Positions 48,442 to 59,459 of a DNA stretch of 64,000 bases are shown here, in pieces. The translations under genes and the position numbers were made by a program. Origin of the DNA: Spirogloea muscicola (Eukaryota; Streptophyta; Zygnematophyceae; Spirogloeales; Spirogloeaceae); contig WELB01000006.1 in NCBI GenBank assembly GCA_009602725.1, positions 422,220 to 486,219 of the forward strand, written 5' to 3'. The notes beneath the pieces are model-generated. The model made no database searches, had not been told where the DNA came from, and saw nothing but the letters and a program-made list of their open reading frames with translations. Every line of letters starts with the position of its first letter. Position 1 is the first letter of the stretch.

Positions 48442-51146
48442 CTATAAGTCTGCTTCACCGGCGAAGCTGCTAAAGCCCTTGACGACGTAGCGTCTCGTGC
48501 TCGCTCCGAAGTGAAAGAAGATCTTCTCCGAAATGGGCACCACCTCCCCTTTCCTGAGTTGCCTATCTCCTACAAAGGTCCCACAAGCGGACCCCAAGTC
48601 CACCAGCCTTACGTCGTGGCTCTTCCTTACCTCCAGCTTTGCGTGCTGCGACACAGAGAGAATTATAAGGACAAGTAGAAAATGCAGGTTCTCTATCTCT
48701 GCTGAAATAACATGCACCTCTGTAACAAATAAGATTGTCAGAAAGAAACACTGTCAAAGCTCTTCCACTTTTGTCAAGTGTGCTTCAATGTGCGATCAGT
48801 TGCGTAATGCTAGCACACCTGTCGGGAGATGGAGGCATGGCGCAAAATAATGTCGCACGTGGGCAGCCGGCCAAAGACGAACGTGCTCTTCCCTCTCAGC
48901 GGCAGCGCTTCTATGCACTTTCCTTCCTGACAGGAGACAGTGGCAAATGAGAAGGAGCCAATCCAGCTGCCCCTCCATTGCAAGAACAAGAAAACTTTTT
49001 GCAGGATACTATATTGAGGATACTATATTGAGCACTTGAATACATTCCAAGGTGATTGAGCCTAGTCAACAACTGATAGCTGTTATGCGCCACTCGTCAT
49101 GAGCTCATAATGAAGAGGGCAGAAAGAGAAAGCCACCTTTAGCACGTCCAGGTGCAGGTCAGCGTCACTGCTGCTGCTGGGCAGCACCCGAGAAGTCGTG
49201 TGGCCCTCTCTGACAGGCTGACGGCCATCAGGCTGCTGAGACCTACTCACGTTCTCCCTCGGACTCAGACTGCCGCCGTCTGCCACACCGAGGTGGTCTT
49301 GGTCACCCCCAGCGATGGCTGGCCGCAGCTGCTCCTGGAGCTTCTGCAGCGAGCACAAGAAGCCAAGATTCGGCATCACCTTGCTCCTCACCTTTTTCAA
49401 GAACCTGCAGACAGAAGTACGCATGATGCTGCACATCAGCTTCGTGATTTTCCAGCATGTTGCTCACGAACACTGCTCTCCTTGATCTTGATTGCTCACT
49501 CAATGGCCTCGTCCGCCATCCAATCCCGCGATTTCATCAGGTACGCCGCACATAGAGTGGCAGAGCGGCTTGCGCCTGCGCCGCAGTGCACCAGCACGCG
49601 GCCGCCCTCCCGCTGGCTTCGCTCGATGAATTGGAATGCAGGCTCAAAATGTGCAGCGATATCCGCATCGTGCTCATCTGCAAAGCAACAGGCCCAGTCT
49701 CATATAAGGTGGCAGTCAGCCCCGTAAGGAGATGCAACAATTTTGAGAAGTAAAGCACCCGTTGCACAACAAGGGATTGCCCTCAAGCTGGACAACCAGC
49801 TCACTGCAAACTCGTTTCACTGGTGGAACGCCTGGCAATAGTACCTGAGAGGTCGCAGTGGAGCTTTTCGAAGCTGCCCTTGAGCGCGAGCTGCTCGGTG
49901 TGGATGGTTAGGATCTTGGTGATGCCCAAGTCCCGCAGCCGCTCTTCAGCAGCCGCATGCTGCCAGTCTCCCAGATACAGGAACTCCGGCACGACCTGCA
50001 CGCACCAGAAACACTCGTTAAGGACACCCGTCCAGTTGCAGAGTGAGACCTGCCGCTGCTACTGGCGGTATGCCGCACCATTTTGCAAGCTGGCTATTCA
50101 GCACGGCCAAGCTTTGGCGATGGTGCTCAATAATCAGATTAGATAGCACGCTGATTGATAGAGGACTGCCTCTTCACCCCTCCCTCCCACACTCTGTCCC
50201 TCCTACCCGGATGAGTGACAAGGATTGTACTACCTCGGCAGGATACCGGGGGATGCTGGCGCCCTTGGTGTGCGTGGTGACGAGCGATGGGTAAGCACTC
50301 CGGAATGCCTGGAACGGCTCGCCGGCCTCGTCTACCTCGCCTGCAGCGGCCACCTTTGCCCCAACTCAGTTCCCCCCCCCCCCCCCGAAAAGGCAGTGGT
50401 GCAGGGGCTGGGCGTGCAGTTCCATCACTAACCGAAAGCTGCATGCCTCCATGCTTGGCTGGCGAGGAGAGTACCCTCGGGAGAGGCGAGGACGCTGACG
50501 CTGCGGGCGAGGTCTTCGCGGACGAGGAAGGCGACGACGGGGTCGGCTTCCGCCGCCGCCCGCTGGGCGTCCTCCAGCCGCGGCCGCTTGGGCTTCTTCT
50601 GCTGCCTGCCAGAGGCGACAGAGGCTAGAATGAAGTGTGCAATGAGTGATGGAGGGCCTGAGTGGCTAGGTACAAAGGCAAGCACGTTACGTTGACAGAG
50701 GCAGTGACTGTTGAGGACTCCACGTGAGGGCCTCAACGCGGCGGAGCCCATCTCCGCTGCTGAGCTCTGGGTGGCCAAGCAGCACGACGCACCTGCCAAG
50801 CTCCAGCGGCGCCGGGAGGAGGACGAGGACGTTCAGGTCCCACCAGCAGTTCCTGGACCAGTACGGCGGCCCGACGCCGCAGAGCTCCTGCAGGGCGCCG
50901 CCGCCGGCCGCCAGCCCCACGCACACCGCCCGCCGGATGTGGCCCTTGTGGAACGCCGACTGCCAGAGCCACCCGGAGGCGGTCAGGGCCGGACGTCCTC
51001 GGCACGATGCACGTCTGGCTGGTGCCTCCGAGGGGGCCGGAAAGGTGGGGGGGTGGGACCTTGGGTCGCGTGTCCAGCACCAGCAGGCGTGGGTCCTCCT
51101 GCAACAGGTTGAAGGCTTGCGACGGCGTCACCAGAGCGACCTTCAT
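48442..51146 (-). CDS. Rhodanese-like + dual-specificity phosphatase + FHA domain protein
   Basis: Three signalling domains in one 460-aa protein. Ten exons: 51146-51060, 50959-50793, 50605-50475, 50340-50234, 49995-49845, 49677-49500, 49404-49251, 49232-49137, 48926-48819, 48645-48442. Phases agree. Residues ~1-150 look like a rhodanese/CH2-like domain (LLVLDTRPKSAFHKGHIRRA) without a recognisable catalytic Cys loop. Residues ~165-310 are a dual-specificity phosphatase: VVPEFLYLGDWQHAAAEERL, general-acid region DEHDADI, and the P-loop HCGAGASRS (C-x5-R intact), then NLGFLCSLQKL. A Ser-rich linker leads to a C-terminal FHA domain at ~358-460: STFVFGRLPTCDIILRHASI, SRQHAKLEV, VDLGSACGTFVGD. 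The usual Asn of the NGT loop is Cys here. By family logic it would dephosphorylate a protein partner and bind a phosphothreonine peptide. Substrates are unknown. Confidence 0.88.
49003..49030. repeat. 14-bp tandem duplication in a phosphatase-gene intron
   Basis: AGGATACTATATTG occurs twice head to tail, inside the intron between exons 49232-49137 and 48926-48819. Confidence 0.9.
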
Positions 51147-51401
51147 TCCCCTTCCGCCGCCGCCGCCGCCGCCACCGCCGCCGCTGCCGGGCTGTCGCGG
51201 CCTGCGCAGCCGCAGCGCAGCCCGCCCGCGCGCGGCTTCCTTGGCGGGGCTGGCTTGACAGGGAGATAGACTCTTCCAGTAGAGGTTGACAGCTCGAGCT
51301 CCCGCACTCGCACTCGCGGCGCGGCGGCGGGCCGTGGGCAGCGGAGGCGCTCGCGCGAGGTGGGGGCGCCGACATGGGCTGCGCCGGAGGAGGTGGCCGC
51401 C

Positions 51402-53842
51402 ATGGCTGGCGGGGCCAGTCCGGCCCGACCTTCCGATCGTCGGGCCGGCATTCTGTCCCCGTTCCGTTGCCGCGGGGCCCAGTATCGCNCCGCGCCGCCT
51501 TCCTCCCGCCGCCGCCGCTTCCTGCGACCTCTTCAGCGGGCGCTGGGTGCGCCTCCCGGCGGGCCGCCGCCGCCTGTACCGGCCGCGCTACAGCGCCGCG
51601 TCGTGCCCCCACATGCTGCCCGTCGTCGACTGCGGCACCGCCGGGCGCACCGACACGTCCTTCCAGGTGCTCCCGCGCCTCTAGTCGGAGCCGGCCGCCA
51701 CGGCACTCAGCTACAAGCTCTGGCGCTCAGCCGCTGCACAGGACCGCCAGGGCTGCCTTCGTGACATGGCCTTGCCCATCACTTGCGCCAGGCAGCGCCG
51801 CCGCCAGCGCCTGCACGACGATTTTCTCCCAGAGCGGGATAAGACCCCGCCTTCGGGGAAGCTGTAGGGCCTGACGCGGCAGGAGACGGGCGGGTCCCAC
51901 GTCTGTGCATGCGCGTGTGCTCTCGCTCAGCAATGGAGCTGGCAGCCTTACGGCTGCAACATCACCAACTTCAACGCGCACGCCTTCCTGACGCTGCTCA
52001 AGAACAAGAAGCTGGCCGTCATCGGCGACTCGCTCGGCAGGTGTTGAGGCAGCTGCTGCTGCCGCAGCAATGTTGCTGTGAGGAGCCGCGGTCGGGCGCC
52101 CTGGAGCAGTCCTTTGCTCAGCACGTCAAGAGCTCTGTAAGGGAGTGACTTGGAGAACTGCCGCTTGCAGGTGGAACTTCTTCACTTCCCTTCTCTGCCT
52201 CGTCTCCAACGTCGCAACACCCGTCAAGGTCACAACCAAACCTCTGGTGTCAGGGTGAGCTTGCGCAGACTCGAAAGCACCAGCAGTAGTGACGCTCGGG
52301 AAGAGGGGGTCACTGGGTTGCAGCTTTGCTTGGAGGATGTTGATCTCACAAACTTCTTGACTATATGAGGGAGCTCCTTGATCTTAGCAGCGGGAAAAAG
52401 ACATGCATTGCTCGTCTCTGTGGAAGATTGTAAGTCCCAAGTGCTGACCTTCATAGAGGTCAAGGGGCAGCAATCCGGCAGCAGCAGCTCAATCTTGAGC
52501 TGCTCGCAGCTGCCGCAGCATCATGGCCACAACACTCAAGCAGTGCTCTGTCCCTTGCAAAGGCGGCAGGGCGATGACTACCACATCCCCAAGTACAATG
52601 TGCGTTTGATTGCCATCCAAGATGCGTTCCTGGTGGCCTCCAAGAACGACAACAAGAGCCTCCTGTCATACGACCCGCATGCCACGTGAGTTGGACAAGT
52701 TCGCAGGATATGCGTTCTCAACAATGACGTTCAATCCAGTGCTCGGCTAACCTTGAGCTAGAGGCAATGGTCTGGCCGTTCCTCGGCAGTGCAGCACCTC
52801 TTTGCTCAAGCAGATTCATGATTGCCAAGTCGTCCGCCATGCACGCCGTGCATTTCTGCTGGTTCTGCAGCCCAGGTATCAATGACGCGATCGTGAACCC
52901 ATACCGATTTCCAAATCCCGCCTGGGCGAGCCTCCTCGACCAGCTCGATGTTGTGGTGATGAACACTGCTGCGCACTGGGGCAAGAACGCCTCATATGCG
53001 CGGCGGTACTACGTGGACAGAAACTGGGCCCTGCTGCCAGACCAAGATCAGTATGCGGCCTACTTGTGAGGCCATCTGCACCTCTTGCCTTTGTCGGGAC
53101 GGTCATCAGCAGACATGCAGAAAATGCTGTGCGCATGTGCGCGCCACACATCGTCGTGACTGATCTCTTGCCAATAAGCGCAACTCCATGCTCGCCTAAG
53201 CCAATTGCTGGGACCAATGGTGCAGGGCTGCCATGCAATCCATGAGGCTGTTCTTCAACGCAAGGCAGCTGCAGTCCAAGGGCCCTGTGCCCATCTTCCT
53301 ATCTGTCTCCCCCCAGCACGGCAGCTGGAAGGTTGGCAATAGCACTAGCACTGTCTGCAACGCCACAGGCCCCCTTACTACCGCCATGGTACGCTGAGCT
53401 CAAGACTTCACCGCTGCATATGTCAAGATGTGATGACAATTCTCTCTTTCCCGACCTTCATGAGCTGCAATTTCGGGTTGAAAAGGCAACTGCTCTGTGA
53501 GACACGAATTCACCAGTGAGCATGTGCAAATTTTACAAGCTGGCTCGATGCAAATGTGGTGCATGATGGCAGGCGATGCAGCTACGCAAGCAGGTCAAGG
53601 ACTATCAGCTCACGCTGCCGCTCGAGCGACTTGCGCTCAAGGGCTCTGCTGTGGAGCTCCTTGAAATCAGCACACTGAGCATCTATCGTCCAGATGCGCA
53701 CGTCGGACCATGGTATGCGGTGGGCGGCCATCCAACAACACCATACCAGGACTGCCTGCATTGGTGCAACCCTGGAGTGCCGGACATCTGGTCGGACCTG
53801 CTCTACGCCATGCTCCTCAGGGAGCCTAGCTTGCGGCGTTGA
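51402..53842 (+). CDS. TBL/PMR5-family wall polysaccharide O-acetyltransferase
   Basis: Golgi protein of the trichome birefringence-like family (PC-esterase fold), which O-acetylates wall polymers; the substrate is unknown. Firm exons: ...-51666, 51931-52040, 52171-52228, 52570-52685, 52871-53065, 53226-53388, 53573-53842, phases consistent. Exon 1 carries the TBL start CDLFSGRWVR...CPHMLPVVDCGTAGRTDT. Exon 2 has QWSWQPYGCN and the GDSL-type block LAVIGDSLGR. Later come YNVRLIAIQDAFLV, LDQLDVVVMNTAAHWGK, VPIFLSVSPQHG, and the C-terminal DxxH motif in DCLHWCNPGVPDIWSDLLYA. The frame of CDLFSG is open upstream to 51286 but has no ATG. The nearest ATG (51402) is in another frame and an N lies at 51489, so a lost base may break the frame. 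The start and the expected membrane anchor are therefore unresolved. Confidence 0.87.
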
Positions 53843-54663
53843 GGTGGCCCAGAGCTTGCCTGTCATGCCCTCTGCTTCTTGTTGCAGGCCTCTTTGAGAG
53901 TGGTGGCAGTGCGCTGGTTGCAATGAAGCACCCACACGCTGCCGCTTTTCCTCCATCTTTGCAAAACAGGCCTGCAGGCTACACCTGCACAGTCAGTCCA
54001 GCACACAGTTGTCGGCACCTAAGAGGTGCCTAGTGCTTGCTAGCAAGCGCCTACTCTGAAGATCCTGTGTAAAGAGCTTAGGCATTTTTGCACCCACTGC
54101 CCATGCTCATCATCCCAAGGCTGGATGACCTGTGGCCCTACCAATACATCTGCAAGTACTTGTACAATTCCATAATTGACAGCCAATAGGTCGCTGCCTT
54201 TGAGGTATTCGTTCATTATTTGGGGCACCATCATGAGCTGCAGGCTGTGCAGCTCAATGGCTGTGACCCGCCTCATTTTGCGTGAATGAGCCCAGTATTC
54301 ACTTAGGTATCAGTGGAGATTTCAGTCGAGCTCGACAAAAATTGTCGTAGTAGCTGTGAAGTAGTGCTTAGAAGGCTTCGTAAGGCCGCTGTGATAATGG
54401 TTATAGCTACTTTTACTCAATCAGTTATTGCTATCTTCCTCTAACATTTCTAGCGGAGAATAGTTATACAAGTCACCAACCTAGGTCATCCTTGACAAGT
54501 GCAGCAAAGGCCTGGTACACTGGAGAAGTTGGGTCGCAGACGATCTCCAGAGGGCCATGAACTCAAGAGGACATGCAAAATTTCAGTGAAACCAACAGTT
54601 GGGCCAGAGCTTATGGACTGGGGGCAGAAAATGGAAGTTCACCACCTTTGCTTTTAGGAAGTA
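53843..54663. other. Convergent spacer between TBL and glucanase
   Basis: Shared 3' flank with no conserved frame on either strand. Confidence 0.5.
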
Positions 54664-57215
54664 TTATAAGTCAATGTGATGGGGAGCCAATACCAGAGCT
54701 ATGGTCACTAACACGCTTGCTATTAGCAACCATCCATTGCATGGCTGGCTGCTCAGCGCGCTTGAGGAAGGATTGAGTGAAGCTTCATCAAGCGCAATCG
54801 TGAAATTGCATCCCATATGGGACGGGTCGACGTCTACAATCCGCCCTGTCCCATTGAAACTGCAGGCTGTGTCCTTCTGGCCGAGTGCCTGGTAGTAGGA
54901 GTTATAGCCGTAGCTTGCGTGTGCAGCGAGGGAGTTGGGCAAGTAGCAGCTGCCGCCCTCCAGCGTGGGGGTGCAATCACCCGCCACCGTGTTGCTGCAG
55001 ATGAAGCTAAGGCTGTTGTCTACCGTGTTAGAGCTGCCATTGGAGGCGTCTGCGACGCACCAGCGGCGTGCAAGGTACAGGACGCCCTTGGCGCTCACCA
55101 TGGTGGCATTGGGATTGCCAGTCCCTGCCAGGTCGAGCGCATACTTGGCAGTGCCGTCGTAGTTGAATATGCCCCAATGACGCTCAAAGGGCCCCGGCGC
55201 CACCGACTTTGCGTTCTCGTCAATGATAGAGAAGAGGTAGCCGTTGATGACCTGCCCAGGCAGCGCGGGTGTGCCGGCGCCAGAGAGAAAGTGCTGGATG
55301 GCGCCCTGGTTGAACTCCTGGGCGCTGGCCATGTTCGCGTGCGCCTCCCCATCTGTCGGCCACCCAAACTCCCCGACTATGACTTCCACCTGGAGCATGG
55401 ATAGAAGAATCGCACACGTTCAATGCTCAAATGGCATGCAAAGGCAGCGCAAAGTTCAGCAGCTTACAACGGCAATTGGACTCAGCTTAGAGATGGACAT
55501 CCACTAAAAGGATTCACTGAAACTTGTTCCTCCAGACATGCTCAAGCATCAACTGCCAGGAAGGCTGCACCACAGCGTACTGAATATGAGGGGCCGGGAC
55601 CACAGCATGTGAGCAAGGAGAGGTAGTAGAAAGCTTAAAGGATGACTCACATCGGTGACTCCCACCTTGGCCATCGCAGCCAGCGTGGCATCATACGTGG
55701 CATCAAATACGTTACCGTAAGTCAGGCCTGTCCCAGGATCCACAAAGCTGCTCGTGCCATTTCTCCCAAAGAAGATGAAGTTGGGATCGGTTGTTGAGTT
55801 GGAATTCAAGGTAAGAACAAGGTAGGGGTAGATGTTGATGACAAATGGCGCCTTCGTTTGGCTCATGAACGTCACAACCTGCTGCATGATGGGTGCAACA
55901 TCGGACCGGAAGATGCCCACTGACGGTGGGTAGGACTCGCCGAGCACGTCCGCGTTGAGCGGCGTCGTCACCTTCACTGTATTGTCTAGCTTGCGCTTTC
56001 GTAGCGCGGAATAGATGTTGAGCATTGCTGGGTACAGGATGTTGAGAAACTGCATGGCGTAGTTGGACAGGAACACCTCATTGCCCACCGCCACATACCT
56101 GCCCAAAGACATCGCGTATCAGCACGTGATGCAAGTGTAGCTCCAGTCCACAAGCCGCGCAGCAACAGACATGTGCTGTTTGTTGTCTTCAGATGTGCAG
56201 ATTGATGAACTGCACTGTTCATTCGGTCGTGTCAGGAAGTGTACTTAATGGAGACGCCGCCTGGGAAGATGTAGCGCATGACATTGTGGTCCACCCAGTC
56301 CTGGGCAGCCTGCTGGTTGGTCGCCATTGTCGCCAGCTCCTCGTTACGCACTGTCACCATCACCTGCACCCAACGATCTCGGCAAAAAGCTCAGGCTTCT
56401 GAAGCAGGAGCTCACAGACACCCAGAGATGCACTACTGCCGAGCTGTTCTCCTTGCTAACATCACCTCAGCAATAACATTGCGATACTCTGAGCAACCCA
56501 GCCAGGTGGCTCACCTCGATGTTGTACCCGGCCATTGCCCGCAGTGTCGCCTCGTCGGCGTCAAACAGCTTCACCTTCTTTATGTTGTTGTCCTGCAACC
56601 ACACCCATTCCCCCCCAGGCAAAGGATAGCCCAAGTGGCCCTCAGCGTCCATGACAACATGGAAGAAGCTGGCTTCCTTGGCAGAGTAAGCAGCCATTTC
56701 TCACTTCCCCTCAGCTCGCAGCTGTGTGTAGCATCTCTTGCCCTCTCAGACGTGCTGTACATATCAGACTTGCTACAGCTGACACGGGGTTTTTGAGAGG
56801 GCCCTGTTGCCCAGCCTGACTGCTCTGCGTAGTCAGCTTAACTTTGAGCTCCCTTCGTAAGCACTCGGCTGGCTTTGTCAGCTGCCCCTATCAGCAGCCG
56901 CGTTCCACAAGAGGAGAGGCTGCTGTGTGGTGCCAAACATATTCATGGCAACAACGATGCCAACAGCAAGGTGGTGCTACAGGCAAACGCTAAGGGCATG
57001 CCAGCAGCAAAAGAGAGGAGGGAAGAGGAAGCGGCCTTCACCACGAGCATCTGAACAACCATCTTGGGTGGCAGAGGCTGATTGGACACGCGGCCCCAGT
57101 TGACGCCAATGGACGCCCCCTTGGCCTGGCCGGCTACGCCGGCCACACAGCACAGAAGCGCGGCCAGGGCGACCAGCGCCCGCTGGGGAACCCGGTGTTG
57201 CCCAGGCCTGAGCAT
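54664..57215 (-). CDS. GPI-anchored glucan endo-1,3-beta-glucosidase (GH17 + X8/CBM43)
   Basis: Cell-surface beta-1,3-glucanase that can cut callose-type glucan, for example at plasmodesmata or new walls. Five exons: 57215-57045, 56592-56515, 56363-56245, 56098-55651, 55389-54664. Phases agree, giving 513 aa. The start at 57215 yields a signal peptide (ALVALAALLCCVAGVAG). The mature GH17 domain opens ASIGVNWGRVSNQPLPP. It has the catalytic acid in YVAVGNEVF and the nucleophile in VIVGEFGWPTDGEAH, and INIYPYLVLTLN lies between. A Cys-rich X8 module follows (RRWCVADASNGSS...CSNTVAGDCTPTLEGGSCYL...CSFNGTGRIVDVDPSHMGC). The last ~25 residues are hydrophobic (GWLLIASVLVTIALVL) after small residues, as in GPI signals. 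All key residues are present. Confidence 0.94.
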
Positions 57216-57670
57216 GGGCCCACCGGCAGCCTTTGCAAGGCCGCTGAGATAGCTGCTTCTGCAGGACTGTGGCTGTCCGCCCATGGAGGTGATGGGCGGC
57301 GCGGGCTGCGCTGCAGCCGCGGGCTGTCTCCCTGGAGGACACGGCCGGGGCACCTGCATGCCTGCGACGCTCAAAGAGGCGCCGAGCATCCAAGATGGCC
57401 CCACCTCAAAGGAAGGCCTCGCGGAGACCTGTCCTGCACCTCCTGCGGCCCCCCCGCCACACCGGTCCCTGCCCTGGCCCTGTGCAGGCTTGCGCTGGAT
57501 CATCGGGGGCCACTGCAACGCCCACTGCCTGTAAGCTCCGCCAATTGCCACAGAGCTTTGGGGCCTCCTCTGCGCTCTTTCCCCTCTTCTGCTCCCCCTT
57601 CTCTTCCTTTGGCTGCCCTGGCGACGTTGTGCACCTCCCTCCCTGCACCTCTCCTCAGATTACCCCTCCG

Positions 57671-57707
<37 letters not shown>

Positions 57708-58094
57708 TCGCGCGCCCTCTCTGCCTCTCCTCCTGCCTCCCAACTGCCTCCGTCAGTCCTAGTACCGCGCTTCCGTCGCGTCTGCTGCCTCGGCCTCCTC
57801 CCTGGCGCCTCGCCGCTGCGCTGCGCGCCGTCCCTGTGCCGCCGCGAGTTGCCGCCCTCCGGCCCCTCCGGGCGCGCGCGCAAGCCGCCCCCGCCCACGT
57901 TGCCCGGAGGCGGCGCAGCGCTGCGCAGCGCTGCCCAACGCCGCCGCCGCCGCCGCACGCCGGTTGCGGAGAAGACCGCGGGGGCTGTCGCGCCCGCGAG
58001 TACCTGTGCCCGGCGCAGGGCGAGGCGGCGAGCGGGCGACGCGGAGGAGGAGGTGGTGTGGGGGGGAGGTGCGCGGTCGCCGCCTTCCTCTCTC
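57216..58094. other. Upstream region of the glucanase gene
   Basis: GC-rich, with a (CT)n run at 57673-57703. Long open frames on the plus strand lack conserved blocks. Confidence 0.4.
57673..57703. repeat. (CT)n microsatellite
   Basis: About 15 CT units, 460-490 bp upstream of the glucanase start. Confidence 0.95.
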
Positions 58095-58205
58095 TTCTAA
58101 GAGCGCCCTGGCTGTCTAGCCTGTGGCTCCGTCATGAACACCTGTATGCATCTGGCTGGCTTTCACAGCCGCTCTTTTAATATCAGCAGCCGCTTGAGCT
58201 CTTCC
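58095..58205. repeat. Dispersed repeat copy (reverse of the STN7-intron copies)
   Basis: AGAGCGCCCTGGCTGTCTAG, GCCTGTGGCTCCGTCATGAA, ATGCATCTGGCTGGCTTTCA, CAGCCGCTCTTTTAATATCA, GCAGCCGC. This is the reverse complement of the units at 5190-5260, 14836-14950 and 15350-15460. Confidence 0.75.
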
Positions 58206-58315
58206 TCGTTTCCTCGGCGCACCACCTGCCCCGGACGCGGCCTTCGAACGGCGCCCGGGCAAGGTCAACCCCCAACGGCCCCTTCCCTCCACTCTCCCTC
58301 CATTTTCCCGCGCCC

Positions 58316-58558
58316 TTGGCTCGACCTGTTGGCCAGGCTTGCACGGCGGTGTCCCGCAGGCGCGGTGAGCCGGCTGACTTCAACGCCGCTGGCTCGTGGC
58401 CTCAGGTATATCGTACGCGCTTGTCCGTCTCCCTCCAGCGGTCCATGGCCCACGCCTTGCATCTGCGTGCTGGCCGTGCTCTCGCTGCGGCCTCCGGCTT
58501 TCGTCAGGGGGATAGTTTTCCGGCAGCTAGTCTGTCGGATGAGGCTCCTCACTCGTAA
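58316..58558 (+). mobile_element. Degenerate LINE-like RT tail, frameshifted
   Basis: One frame gives LDLLARLARR, a second gives FNAAGSWPQVYRTRLSVSLQ then HALHLRAGRALAAASGFRQG, and the first frame resumes at MRLLTRNY-stop. Compared with 60500-60825 this is the same protein end with at least two frameshifts. Confidence 0.6.
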
Positions 58559-59037
58559 CTACTGAGTGGTCCATCCTCCCCCGTTCTGCCATTGCCTCTT
58601 CAGGCCCCGCAGTCGCTGCTTAGCTCGTAGTTTGGCCCCTTCGAACCTTGTCAATTCTTTTCGGGCTGGCTTCTCACAGCCCTTGCCCCCATTGGGAGAG
58701 CCACTTCTTCTTCTTGGTGGCAAGAGAAGCCGCTCCTTTAGTATCAGCGACTGCATTCTCCAACAAGAGAAAAATGAAAATGATAGAAGGCGCGCTGCGC
58801 CTTTCATTCCAACGCTCACTAGCCTACGCCGTCCACACGCGAGCAGGCCGTGCTATGGCTGCTGCCTCTGGCTCTCGGCGCAGTGCCTCTTTCCCTTTTT
58901 TTCGCACCTGCGTGCTGGCCGTGCTCTCGCTCTATGGGCGAGCCGTCTTCTTGCTGGCCGTGCTCTCAGTGCTGCCTCTGGCTTTTGATACTTTTCCGGC
59001 AGCAAGTCTGTCAGGGGCGATGCAGATCACCCGATGC

Positions 59038-59459
59038 AGATCACCCGGTTGGGATGATTTCGCGGCCCTGGCGATGGATGTACACGGGGTTTTCGGCAGC
59101 CGCTGGCTGGATCTCATTCAGCGGCTTGCCCGCCAGGCCATTGACCGGCGGCCGGGTCTGCCAGGGGAGCAAGCGCGGCCAGATTAACTGGTGGTTGGGA
59201 GAGGCCAGCCCAGAAGAATGGACAAGGTCTGAAGGAGCCGGAGTGCTAAGGACCAGGGGCGATGCCCGCCTTCAATGCCGCCGGTTCGCTCGCCCAAGTC
59301 TTCCGCATACGCCTGGCCGTATCGCTTCAACGCTCCCTTGCCCACGCCGTCCACACGCGAGCAGGCCGTGCTATGGCCGCCGCCTCTGGGTCTCGGCGGA
59401 GTGCCTCTTTCCCTGCAGCGAGCTACTCAGACCTGATGTTGCTCAGTCGTGGGTACTGA
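59038..59459 (+). mobile_element. LINE-like RT tail split by a nested repeat
   Basis: The frame gives ALAMDVHGVFGSRWLDLIQR, then LARQAI and a stop. It resumes after the repeat block 59167-59258 as FNAAGSLAQVFRIRLAVSLQ, then AASYSDLMLLSRGY-stop at 59457-59459. The intact-looking copy at 60500-60825 runs through without the block, so the block is a later insertion. Confidence 0.6.

Noticed and set aside
57195-58100. Plus-strand open frame of about 300 codons next to the glucanase start
   Set aside because: It overlaps the glucanase first exon and a (CT)n run, and shows only Pro/Arg/Ser low complexity with no conserved block.
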